From: Thermoprotei archaeon
GTDB taxonomy: Archaea; Thermoproteota; Nitrososphaeria; Geothermarchaeales; JDFR-13
Assembly: GCA_015661745.1 (NCBI GenBank)
Contig: DQVL01000025.1
Location: forward strand, 1-19,135
Direction: 5' to 3'
DNA: 19,135 nucleotides
The notes under the pieces: model-generated
Seen by the model: the letters and a program-made list of their open reading frames with translations, nothing else
Database searches by the model: none
What the model was told of the DNA's origin: nothing
Shown here: positions 6,848 through 13,680 of the stretch, one piece after another
Layout of the letters: each line of letters begins with the position of its first letter
Position numbering within the stretch: the stretch's first letter is position 1
Program-made: the position numbers and the translations under genes

Positions 6848-6902
6848 TCCCAATACAATACATCACTATAATATAGATTTTCCAACAAAGATTGTATTGG
6901 GA
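6848..6902. repeat. Perfect 12-bp inverted repeat bracketing the orc1 TATA box
   Basis: TCCCAATACAAT (6848-6859) and ATTGTATTGGGA (6891-6902) are exact reverse complements separated by 31 bp. The left arm is preceded by a C-run (6843-6847), read as GGGGG on the other strand. The TATA box lies between the arms and the predicted transcript start falls in the right arm. The arrangement suggests a binding site for a dimer or a pair of proteins, either an operator of the Orc1/Cdc6 gene or origin recognition boxes. Transcriptional read-through could also form a hairpin in the leader. Confidence 0.7.
6866..6876 (+). promoter_or_regulatory. orc1 promoter TATA box
   Basis: CTATAATATAG is centred 37 nt before the ATG at 6908, predicting a start near 6897 and a leader of about 11 nt with no strong Shine-Dalgarno. 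Two hexamers of the form ANTTTC, a motif I recall from DNA-damage-responsive Sulfolobus promoters, occur nearby (ACTTTC 6829-6834 and ATTTTC 6877-6882). At this base composition they may be chance. Confidence 0.5.
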
Positions 6903-6907
6903 AGATC

Positions 6908-8068
6908 ATGAGTGTATTCAAGAATAAAACAACGTTAATGCCCGACTATATCCCTCCAGAAATACCTCACAGACATGAGAAATTCCTGGAAATAATGGAA
7001 TATTTTAAGCCTATTATCGAGGGAGATGCATATTTCGAACATGTATTTATCATTGGAAATACAGGAACGGGAAAAACTTTGGTGGCAAGATATTTAGAGC
7101 GATACATACAATCGTTAAAAAATAGGAGGGTTGATGTAATATATATCAATGCACGATTCGAGAGAATACCTGGTAATATAGTTAGGAAACTGTTAAGATG
7201 GATAAATCCATTTGCCCCAGATAGAGGATATTCTGTGGAGGATATATACATGTATTTCCTTGAGATGCTATACAAAAATAACCGTGGCGTCCTATTAATT
7301 CTTGACGACTCTGACCATCTCTTCGAGAAATATGCTGAATTTATCTATAAACTTGGGAGGGTTCATGAAATAGGCATTATAAATAGGCTTTCGATACTCT
7401 TCATATTAAGGAGTAATTCATCATTAAATAAAGCAGATCTATGGGCAATAGGGGGACTTAGAAAAAACGTTGTATATTTTGAGGACTATGGGTATGAAGA
7501 ATTAGTTGATATACTGGATTATAGGGCGTCACAAGCCTTTAAAAACGGCGCTATAGATGAGGGTTCTATCGAGACAGCAGCTGATATAGCAGCTACATAT
7601 AATTATAATGCTAGATATGCAATAGAGCTGCTACTTAAGGCGGGGATGATAGCTGATAAGAAGGGGGAGAAGATAGTTACTGCAGAGCATATAAGATTAG
7701 CTAGATTTGAAGTCCCACCCTCCTTTACATACGAGGATATGAAGGCGCTTACACTACACGAAAAAATGATTCTATATGCTTTATCCGAGATATTAGCTAA
7801 TGGAGAGAAATCATTTACAACCACCGGTGAATTAGAACGTAAATATAGGGAGGTAGCTAAATACTTTGAGGTTACCCCTGTGGGGCATACATGGTTCTGG
7901 AAAATGATTGATACACTCAATGCCTTTGGAATAATATCTAAGAGGTTATCATCCAAGAAATTCAGAGGAAGAACTACATTAATAGGGTTACCCTCCTTCT
8001 CAGCAACCATCTTATTAACTAAGCTTCAAGAGATGATAGAAGATGAAATCATTAAAAGTATTGAGTAA
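6908..8068 (+). CDS. orc1: Orc1/Cdc6 replication initiator family protein (possible Orc1-2/Cdc6-2 type)
   Basis: AAA+ initiator of 386 residues, the family's usual size. It opens with YIPPEIPHRHEKF, matching the YVPxxLPHRE entry of archaeal Orc1. Walker A is GNTGTGKT (50-57). Walker B is LLILDDSDHL (129-138), where the usual catalytic Glu of LDEID is Asp. Sensor 1 is SN (169-170) and sensor 2 is ARYAIELLLKAG (235-246). Residues ~285-360 form the C-terminal winged helix (FTTTGELERKY, GHTWFWKMIDTLNAFGII, then a basic wing RLSSKKFRGRT). The setting next to rfcL, rfcS, gins23 and mcm resembles that of Sulfolobus Cdc6-2 (Orc1-2), which is reported to act in the DNA-damage response rather than as the main initiator. 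The orthology is inference. It has its own promoter and overlaps the next gene by 26 bp. Confidence 0.93.
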   Translation: MSVFKNKTTLMPDYIPPEIPHRHEKFLEIMEYFKPIIEGDAYFEHVFIIGNTGTGKTLVARYLERYIQSLKNRRVDVIYINARFERIPGNIVRKLLRWINPFAPDRGYSVEDIYMYFLEMLYKNNRGVLLILDDSDHLFEKYAEFIYKLGRVHEIGIINRLSILFILRSNSSLNKADLWAIGGLRKNVVYFEDYGYEELVDILDYRASQAFKNGAIDEGSIETAADIAATYNYNARYAIELLLKAGMIADKKGEKIVTAEHIRLARFEVPPSFTYEDMKALTLHEKMILYALSEILANGEKSFTTTGELERKYREVAKYFEVTPVGHTWFWKMIDTLNAFGIISKRLSSKKFRGRTTLIGLPSFSATILLTKLQEMIEDEIIKSIE

Positions 8069-8348
8069 CAGACCCAGTAATTTAATAAACCGTATTACCA
8101 TCCTAAAGATCCTAGAAGAGATTACATTTAATGAATATGTGACAAAGACCTACTTAATACGTAAACTAAAGTCAAGACATGATGTAATATCTACCTATTT
8201 AAATTATTTGGAGAATCGTGGAATAATAAAACCAATAAAATCATTTAAAATTACTCTCTATACATTTAAAGAAGATAGTAGAGAAGCATTATTAATAAAG
8301 GAATTTATCTCTAAATGGACCTCCGAAAATCCTCGAAGTATCCCCTAG
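8043..8348 (+). CDS. Small winged-helix protein coupled to orc1, function unknown
   Basis: A 101-residue protein I cannot assign to a named family. Helix ITILKILEEITF, helix TKTYLIRKLK, a recognition-like helix DVISTYLNYLENRGII and a strand pair (KSFKITLYTFKED) make a plausible winged helix, followed by a C-terminal helix (EALLIKEFISKW). The lysine-rich surface fits DNA binding. ATG 8043 lies inside orc1 (26-bp overlap, different frame), so it is likely translated from the same transcript. Its 3' end overlaps the convergent Cys-rich gene by 38 bp. Possible roles are a partner or regulator of Orc1, or a local transcription factor. Single-wHTH initiators such as WhiP exist in Sulfolobus, but I have no evidence of homology. 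Confidence 0.7.
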   Translation: MKSLKVLSNRPSNLINRITILKILEEITFNEYVTKTYLIRKLKSRHDVISTYLNYLENRGIIKPIKSFKITLYTFKEDSREALLIKEFISKWTSENPRSIP

Positions 8349-8679
8349 ATGTCGATAGATATTTCTCCACTACATCATCTGAATAAAGACATTCATCACA
8401 TAAACATGTAGTGACATCTTTTAAACATACATCAGTAAAGCTACACTTCTCACATTCTATATTTTTATCACAAATAACACATTTAACCATCGGAGTTAGT
8501 ATTAAACCCATTCGAATAAGGATTTTATTTAGATTAGTTAGTGCGTAGTAGTCCCTAACTATAAAACCTTTTCCCCTTTCATATTCGACGCCCTTTATTC
8601 TCACTATATCTTTGAATAAATTACCTAGACGTCTTCTAATTTGAAATGGCTCTCCATACCTAATCGTTTGATACTCCAT
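8311..8679 (-). CDS. Cysteine-rich protein in the RFC operon, function unknown
   Basis: 122 residues. Residues 1-63 form a mixed, basic domain (RYGEPFQIRRRLGNLFKDIV, then GFIVRDYYALTNLNKILIRM). Residues 67-97 hold eight cysteines (C67, C70, C76, C79, C85, C92, C94, C97) in the pattern CxxC-x5-CxxC-x5-C-x6-CxCxxC. A helical tail ends in FEDFRRSI. The cysteines could bind two zinc ions or an Fe-S cluster; the sequence does not decide. The gene overlaps rfcL by 20 bp and has a strong Shine-Dalgarno AGGTGGTGA (8686-8694) embedded in the rfcL coding end, 6 nt before its ATG, so it is a genuine operon member. It overlaps the convergent winged-helix gene by 38 bp. Context points to replication or repair. 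Confidence 0.75.
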   Translation of the reverse strand: MEYQTIRYGEPFQIRRRLGNLFKDIVRIKGVEYERGKGFIVRDYYALTNLNKILIRMGLILTPMVKCVICDKNIECEKCSFTDVCLKDVTTCLCDECLYSDDVVEKYLSTSRGYFEDFRRSI

Positions 8680-9880
8680 ATTTCTTCACCACCTTTAACT
8701 TGTCATCTAATCCATAGATCTTAAGGGTCCAATTCAGGAGATTCTCATATTTTGGATTAGATAAAACCGCTACTAAAAGGCTTTCGAAGAAGAATTTTCT
8801 TTTAGACTCATGTAACCTATTACCATATTTATTTAATAACTCTTCTAGTTCAACGCGTATATCTTTATTAAGAACATAAGTATACAATCTATACTCTGGA
8901 ATCCTTCCGTCATATACAGCGCCCCATCTATTTGATTGGTATACTATCCATGAGAGTATCGCTGAAAAATATTTCATTAGGAAATAGGCCCGATTCCGTT
9001 TAATCATGCCATTTATCATATCTAAAATAGATATGTGCTCAAGGAGATTAGCCCTTCTATCAGGCTTTATAACTGGTGATCGGGTGATGATATCAAAATA
9101 GATATATAGTACATCTTCCCAGTGATTAGAATTGGAATCTAATAATGTCTTTATTTCTTGCTGATTAGATAAAGAAGATATTCTACGGAGTAAAACATCT
9201 ATAGGCATATTCTCAAAAGGATTCAATATAACATTTATATCTCCTCCAACATGTACAGTATATAAAATGTTAATAGCTAATCTAGCGTCCCCCATAGATC
9301 TTCTAGAGATCTCGATTAAAGTATCGTCATCCAAATCTAACTTTTCCAACTCTGAAATCCTCTTTATAATAATATATATTTGCTTAGGAGTCAACTTCCT
9401 AAATTCTATTACCTCAAAATTATCTAAGAGAATCTTATGTTTTATGGGATCAATAAAGTTTGCAGATGCAATAACAGGAACAGCCTTCTTAGACGAGATC
9501 TTGATAACCGCATCTAAACCCCCCCTATCTTCTTTAGGATCAATACCATCAATCTCATCAAAAAAGATGAGTACCTTTTTAGTTTTACCTGATATATAGG
9601 ATTCCAAAGTATTTTCATATGCTATAAACCCTACCTTCTCAATGATTTTATTTGCAGTCCTATAATCACTTGCATTTAACTCAATAACATGATACCCAAA
9701 ATCACTAGCTAATGCATAAACCGTTGCAGTTTTACCGATACCTGGTGGACCTATAAGCAAAGCACCTAATTTCTTCGAGAATCTCCAGTTATTTAGCCAT
9801 TCAACAAGCCGTTTTTTAGATAACTCATTACCTATTACCTCAGAAATAGTCTTCGGTCTATATTTTTCTGTCCAATTCAT
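8660..9880 (-). CDS. rfcL: Replication factor C large subunit
   Basis: RfcL with four RfcS subunits forms the clamp loader that opens and loads PCNA. The N-terminal AAA+ module has WTEKYRPKTISEVIG (3-17), Walker A GPPGIGKT (44-51), ELNASD (67-72), Walker B FFDEID (106-111), sensor 1 SAN (139-141) and sensor 2 GDARLAIN (197-204). The SRC arginine-finger motif of small subunits is absent, as expected for the large one. Residues ~225-406 form the helical collar. Length (406) is close to what I recall for Sulfolobus. The C-terminus (KVVKKYGVSND) shows no recognisable PCNA-interacting (PIP) box, unlike Pyrococcus RfcL. The ATG overlaps the rfcS stop by 4 nt (ATGA), giving coupled synthesis. The end overlaps the Cys-rich gene by 20 bp. 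Confidence 0.96.
   Translation of the reverse strand: MNWTEKYRPKTISEVIGNELSKKRLVEWLNNWRFSKKLGALLIGPPGIGKTATVYALASDFGYHVIELNASDYRTANKIIEKVGFIAYENTLESYISGKTKKVLIFFDEIDGIDPKEDRGGLDAVIKISSKKAVPVIASANFIDPIKHKILLDNFEVIEFRKLTPKQIYIIIKRISELEKLDLDDDTLIEISRRSMGDARLAINILYTVHVGGDINVILNPFENMPIDVLLRRISSLSNQQEIKTLLDSNSNHWEDVLYIYFDIITRSPVIKPDRRANLLEHISILDMINGMIKRNRAYFLMKYFSAILSWIVYQSNRWGAVYDGRIPEYRLYTYVLNKDIRVELEELLNKYGNRLHESKRKFFFESLLVAVLSNPKYENLLNWTLKIYGLDDKLKVVKKYGVSND
8686..8694 (-). promoter_or_regulatory. Shine-Dalgarno for the Cys-rich gene inside rfcL
   Basis: Minus-strand AGGTGGTGA, complementary to the conserved 3' end of archaeal 16S rRNA, lies 6 nt before the ATG at 8679. It also encodes Lys-Val-Val-Lys near the RfcL C-terminus. 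It decides the start of the downstream gene and supports independent ribosome loading. Confidence 0.7.
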
Positions 9881-10842
9881 TTACCACCACTTAATATAAG
9901 TGACAACTTAGCTAATAGAGCAGTGATTTGAATCTCGGGATTCGAGCTGAACTGCATTCTATATTCTATCTCAGCCATTGCTTCCGCCACTTCAGCATTC
10001 ATCAAATTTTTGGCTAATAATTCGCTATATAAAAGTCTTATAATCTCTCCAGAATCTATACCGCTTACACTCATAAAGTCATATAGAGTTGATTTAGCCC
10101 TTGAGAAATCCCCCATTCTAAGCATATCTATAACCTTAGATATCAATTCTGGTGAGGTTTTACCAACAATATTTTCAACCACATCTATTGTGACATCTCC
10201 CATAGATACTGTAGCTGCAGACTGGAGAAGGTTTAAAGCTCTACGCATATCACCCAATGAAAATTCATATATCTTTGTTAATACTTCATCGCCACATCTG
10301 AGACACTCTTTTTTACATATCATCTTCAAATAATATTTTACATCTTCAGGCGAAAGACTTTTAAATCTAAATATAGCGGTTCTACTCTGAATTGGGGATA
10401 TAATTCTATTTAAATAATTACATATGAGAATAAATCTCGTTATCCGGGCATTAAGCTCCATAATCCTTCTAAGGGCTGTCTGAGCTTCTGAAGTCATCAT
10501 ATCAGCTTCATCCAAGATGACAAGTTTGAAGGGAACAGCTTCTGAGGGTGTAAAATATTGTGAAAATACCTTTACCTTCTCACGTATAACGTTGATGCCC
10601 CTTTCATCACTAGCATTCAACTCAAGAATATAGTCTCTCCAATTCTCTCCATATAATTCCCTAGCAAATGCAAGTGCTGCGGTAGTCTTTCCAGTTCCTG
10701 GTGGTCCAGCGAATAAGAGATGTGGCATCTCAGCCACATTACTAGATAATAAATTCTTAAGGCCTGAGACTACCTCATCCTGGTTAATTATTTCGTCAAG
10801 TTTTTTAGGACGATACTTTTCAATCCATAAAAGAGCTGACAT
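9877..10842 (-). CDS. rfcS: Replication factor C small subunit
   Basis: AAA+ subunit present in four copies in the archaeal clamp loader. Numbering from ATG 10842: WIEKYRPKKLDEII near the start, Walker A GPPGTGKT (46-53), ELNASDERG (74-82), Walker B ILDEAD (109-114), sensor 1 CN (141-142), and sensor 2 GDMRRALNLLQ. The arginine-finger motif reads SPIQSRTAIFRF; the near-universal SRC is SRT here, with the Arg kept. I preferred the ATG at 10842 over the in-frame GTG at 10848. AGGTG (10849-10853, minus) sits at proper distance from the ATG, and family proteins begin within a few residues of LLWxEKYRP. It leads the rfcS-rfcL-Cys-rich operon and is divergent from gins23. Confidence 0.96.
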   Translation of the reverse strand: MSALLWIEKYRPKKLDEIINQDEVVSGLKNLLSSNVAEMPHLLFAGPPGTGKTTAALAFARELYGENWRDYILELNASDERGINVIREKVKVFSQYFTPSEAVPFKLVILDEADMMTSEAQTALRRIMELNARITRFILICNYLNRIISPIQSRTAIFRFKSLSPEDVKYYLKMICKKECLRCGDEVLTKIYEFSLGDMRRALNLLQSAATVSMGDVTIDVVENIVGKTSPELISKVIDMLRMGDFSRAKSTLYDFMSVSGIDSGEIIRLLYSELLAKNLMNAEVAEAMAEIEYRMQFSSNPEIQITALLAKLSLILSGGK

Positions 10843-10848
10843 ATTCAC

Positions 10849-10887
10849 ACCTATGAAATATAATGATTTACCCCAATTACTAAAATA
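10849..10887 (-). promoter_or_regulatory. rfcS operon promoter and Shine-Dalgarno
   Basis: Minus-strand TATTTTAG (10880-10887) is centred about 41 nt before ATG 10842, predicting a leader of ~15 nt that contains AGGTG (10849-10853). The Shine-Dalgarno is what decides for ATG 10842 over GTG 10848. Confidence 0.45.
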
Positions 10888-10889
10888 CC

Positions 10890-10902
10890 TGATGAATCAT
10901 CA
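10890..10902. promoter_or_regulatory. Palindrome between rfcS and gins23 promoters
   Basis: TGATGA-A-TCATCA is a perfect 13-bp palindrome in the 119-bp divergent region. It directly abuts the upstream side of the rfcS TATA element and lies about 15 bp upstream of the gins23 TATA element. It is placed to act as a shared operator. A palindrome this short is expected by chance several times in 19 kb, so only its location is suggestive. Confidence 0.3.
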
Positions 10903-10916
10903 AGACGATGTAGAAC

Positions 10917-10952
10917 CTAATAAATGTAACCAAGAGAAGAATTATTTAGAGG
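10917..10952 (+). promoter_or_regulatory. gins23 promoter and Shine-Dalgarno
   Basis: CTAATAAATG (10917-10926) is centred about 40 nt before the ATG at 10962, predicting a start near 10947. The leader would contain GAGG (10949-10952) 9 nt before the ATG. The layout mirrors the rfcS side of the same intergenic region. Confidence 0.4.
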
Positions 10953-10961
10953 ATAGATAAT

Positions 10962-11513
10962 ATGCCGTTGAAAGATGATATAGAAATTATAGAAAACCTA
11001 GATAAACTCTTCATGAAGAAACATGTAGATATAAAAGCTCTAACAGATATAAATCCTGAAGAGATAGATAACTCTATTGACCACATATTGAAGGGGGGCA
11101 CTAGAGCCAGTGTCCCACTATCAACAGCCATTAAACTCATAGAAAAAGGATTGGCAACAATACCAGAAGAGTATATAAACTGGATTAAAAAGGTTATTTG
11201 GAGAGAGAAATCGATGTCTAAAGTAGATGCACTTGTTAAGCACGAAGATGACTTCTACCAGAAACTCATCATAACCTTATATGCAATCAAATATGATAAG
11301 AAAGGAGTTAATCTAGAGGAGGATCTTAGGATCCATATTACACATCTAACTAGGCAGATATTAATGAAGAGACTATCGATTCTCCTATCTAAGGCCACCT
11401 CTAGCACCGGTTCAATCACCCAAAATATGGCACCGGAAGAAGATTTATTATTCAGAATAGTTAAAACGGTCACTAGTATGTGGTTAGAAAAGTTAAATAT
11501 AAATACTTTCTAA
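10962..11513 (+). CDS. gins23: GINS complex subunit Gins23
   Basis: GINS joins MCM and Cdc45/GAN in the replicative helicase (CMG-like) complex. This 183-residue protein has the small B domain first, as in Psf2/Psf3-type Gins23: KGGTRASVPLSTAIKLIEKG (44-63) resembles the family's LPxWLAxxLxxxG element. The helical A domain follows, ending in MAPEEDLLFRIVKTVTSMW (156-174), which matches the GINS pattern TxEExxLYxxI. Overall similarity is weak, as usual for the family, but position just before mcm matches Sulfolobus gins23-mcm. It is divergent from rfcS and 72 bp upstream of mcm on the same strand. The partner Gins15 is not in the window. Confidence 0.82.
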   Translation: MPLKDDIEIIENLDKLFMKKHVDIKALTDINPEEIDNSIDHILKGGTRASVPLSTAIKLIEKGLATIPEEYINWIKKVIWREKSMSKVDALVKHEDDFYQKLIITLYAIKYDKKGVNLEEDLRIHITHLTRQILMKRLSILLSKATSSTGSITQNMAPEEDLLFRIVKTVTSMWLEKLNINTF

Positions 11514-11542
11514 CTTGTGGAATAAAAAATGAGATACTCTCT

Positions 11543-11558
11543 GTTTTTATCTTTAAAC
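11543..11558 (+). promoter_or_regulatory. Possible mcm promoter or gins23 terminator
   Basis: The 72-bp gap between gins23 and mcm holds a T-run TTTTT (11544-11548) followed by CTTTAAAC (11551-11558). The latter is a TATA-like element centred about 32 nt before the mcm ATG, allowing a leader of ~6 nt. The T-run could terminate part of the gins23 transcript. Either way mcm may have expression beyond read-through. Confidence 0.3.
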
Positions 11559-11585
11559 ATCCTTGATACTTATTAGGGTATAAGT

Positions 11586-13679
11586 ATGGGTCAGGATAGT
11601 AGAACAGAGGAGATAATAAATAAATTCTATCAATTCTTCTTGGAATACAGGGATATCCAAACTGGAAAAAGGAAATATAGAGAGAGGATTATTGATTTGG
11701 TGGGTAAACCAAGTACATACAAACTCTTTAATGTAGACTTTATAGACATAGTTGTATACGACAGCTCATTAGCACTAGAACTTTCGCAAAACCCCTGGGA
11801 AATTATACCTTATATACAGAAGGCAGCATATGAAGCTCTAAAGATCCTTCAGCCTTTGGAGGCGGAGAAGATTAAATCTGATGAAATCCACGTGGCACTA
11901 CGTGGAGAAGGGGCGGGTGAAGAGTTGAGGCTTAGAGACATCTCATCCACATATATTGGTAAACTTATATCTGTACAGGGTCTTCTAGTTAAGTTATCTC
12001 AGGTATATACAAGGGTGTATGAGGGTGTATATAAATGTTCAAATTGTGAAGGTGAAATCACAATTAAAACAGAGAGGATAGGTGAGATACTAAGAACACC
12101 ACAATACTGTCCATATGAAAATGGAAAACGGAGAAAATTTGAGTTAGTAAGTGGTAAAAGTAGATTTAAAGATATTCAATATGCAAGGATTCAAGAAAGA
12201 CCTGAAGAACTTCCTCCGGGTCAAATTCCACGATTTATAGACATCATCCTTGAAGAACCGCTTATAGATGTAGCATTTCCAGGTGACTATGTTAGAATAG
12301 TAGGTATTTTAGATCTTGAACCATCAAGAACAGGGGATGGAAAATACCAATTTAAGATTATAGCTCTAAGTATGGAAAGCTTAGGAAAAGAAGCTGTAGA
12401 GATAAGCCTTACAGATAAGGATATAGAATCACTGAAAAAATTGGGTAAGGAGGAGGGGTTTTATGATAAAATATTAGATAGTTTCAGCCCAAGTATATAT
12501 GGATATAAACATATTAAAGAGGCTCTGTTATTGGCAATTATAGGCGCCTCAACCAGAGAACTACCAGATGGAACAAGGATAAGAGGAAAGATACATGTTC
12601 TTCTACTTGGAGATCCAGGCGTAGCAAAGAGTCAGTTATTAAAATATGCAGCATCTATCGCACCCAAGGGAATATATACAAGTGGTAGAGGCTCAACCGC
12701 AGCAGGGTTAACAGCAGCAGTTATAAAAGATCAAGCTGGTGGGATGAGTCTAGAAGCGGGTGCAGTAGTACTAGCTGATATGGGTATATGTGCGATAGAT
12801 GAGATCGATAAGATGAGGCCGGAGGATCGAGTAGCGATTCACGAGGCTATGGAGCAGATGACTGTTTCAGTATCTAAAGGAGGGATAATTGCTACATTAA
12901 ATGCAAGAACAACTATTCTGGCTGCGGCAAATCCAAAACATGGAAGATATAACCCGAATATTTCATTTATAGAGAATATAAATCTTCCATCAACCCTCAT
13001 ATCTAGATTCGATATTATTCATTTAATGAGAGATAGACCGGACCCAGATAGGGATAAGAGATTAATTGAACACATGGTTGAAACAAGGACGAGTCAAAAG
13101 CCTTATGAAGGTATCTATGACCCATTATTTCTAAAAAAGTATATTTTATATGCTAGGACTATAAAACCTAAGTTAACAGAGGCTGCATCCAGAAAATTAA
13201 TGGAGTTTTATCGGAGGATGAGATTACAGTATGATGAAGAATATGAGGCTATGCCTATAACCCCTCGCCAGTTTGAAGCACTTCTAAGAATATCAGAGGC
13301 TAGCGCAAAAGCACATCTGAGAGAGGAGATAACGGAAGAAGATGCTGAGGTTGCAATAAATCAGGTCTCTAGAATATTGAGAGATGTAGCTATAGATGTT
13401 GAAACTGGAAAGATAGATATTACGCTTTTAACAACTGGAACTGCTGGAAAGAGAGCCTCTAAAACTGAGACGATCCTAAATGTTATACGGGAGATGGATA
13501 GAGAGAGTGAAGGACAACAATTATATATAGATGACGTTATACAAAGGGTAGTACAAAGAACACGTATAAAAGACCCTGTCGAGGTTGAGAATATAATTAA
13601 TCGACTAGCGGATGAGGGAGTATTATATAAACCACATCCGAATACTATAAAACTTGTTAGAAGAACAGAGAAGAAATGA
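11586..13679 (+). CDS. mcm: MCM replicative helicase
   Basis: Homohexameric 3'-5' helicase of the fork. N-terminal domain to ~270 includes the OB fold and a zinc site C151-SN-C154...C175, whose fourth position is E178 (CPYE) instead of the common Cys. EERP-like RIQERPEELPPGQIPRFIDI (201-220) and PGDYVRIVGIL (232-242) are typical. The AAA+ core has Walker A GDPGVAKSQ (342-350), the presensor/helix-2 region STAAGLTAAV (370-379), Walker B AIDEIDKM (403-410), sensor 1 AAANP (446-450), arginine finger LISRFD (471-476) and sensor 2 ITPRQFEALLRIS (558-570). A C-terminal winged helix occupies ~625-690. Length 697 is normal. The stop is one base before the hel308 ATG. Confidence 0.98.
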   Translation: MGQDSRTEEIINKFYQFFLEYRDIQTGKRKYRERIIDLVGKPSTYKLFNVDFIDIVVYDSSLALELSQNPWEIIPYIQKAAYEALKILQPLEAEKIKSDEIHVALRGEGAGEELRLRDISSTYIGKLISVQGLLVKLSQVYTRVYEGVYKCSNCEGEITIKTERIGEILRTPQYCPYENGKRRKFELVSGKSRFKDIQYARIQERPEELPPGQIPRFIDIILEEPLIDVAFPGDYVRIVGILDLEPSRTGDGKYQFKIIALSMESLGKEAVEISLTDKDIESLKKLGKEEGFYDKILDSFSPSIYGYKHIKEALLLAIIGASTRELPDGTRIRGKIHVLLLGDPGVAKSQLLKYAASIAPKGIYTSGRGSTAAGLTAAVIKDQAGGMSLEAGAVVLADMGICAIDEIDKMRPEDRVAIHEAMEQMTVSVSKGGIIATLNARTTILAAANPKHGRYNPNISFIENINLPSTLISRFDIIHLMRDRPDPDRDKRLIEHMVETRTSQKPYEGIYDPLFLKKYILYARTIKPKLTEAASRKLMEFYRRMRLQYDEEYEAMPITPRQFEALLRISEASAKAHLREEITEEDAEVAINQVSRILRDVAIDVETGKIDITLLTTGTAGKRASKTETILNVIREMDRESEGQQLYIDDVIQRVVQRTRIKDPVEVENIINRLADEGVLYKPHPNTIKLVRRTEKK

Positions 13680-13680
13680 A

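Noticed and set aside
6827..6907. Declaring this spacer the chromosomal replication origin
   Set aside because: Only one repeat pair is present and it does not match known ORB sequences; an operator explains the arrangement equally well.
9267..9599. Open frame antisense to rfcL
   Set aside because: Low-complexity shadow of a well-supported gene, with no start signal or recognisable protein pattern.
10888..10930. Possible C/D-box small RNA (TGATGA next to CTGA) between rfcS and gins23
   Set aside because: No properly spaced second C/D pair and no terminal stem; the TGATGA is better explained as half of a palindrome.
13654..13680. TTG start giving Hel308 nine extra residues
   Set aside because: The extension overlaps the mcm end and lacks family similarity; ATG 13681 begins exactly where Hel308 proteins begin.
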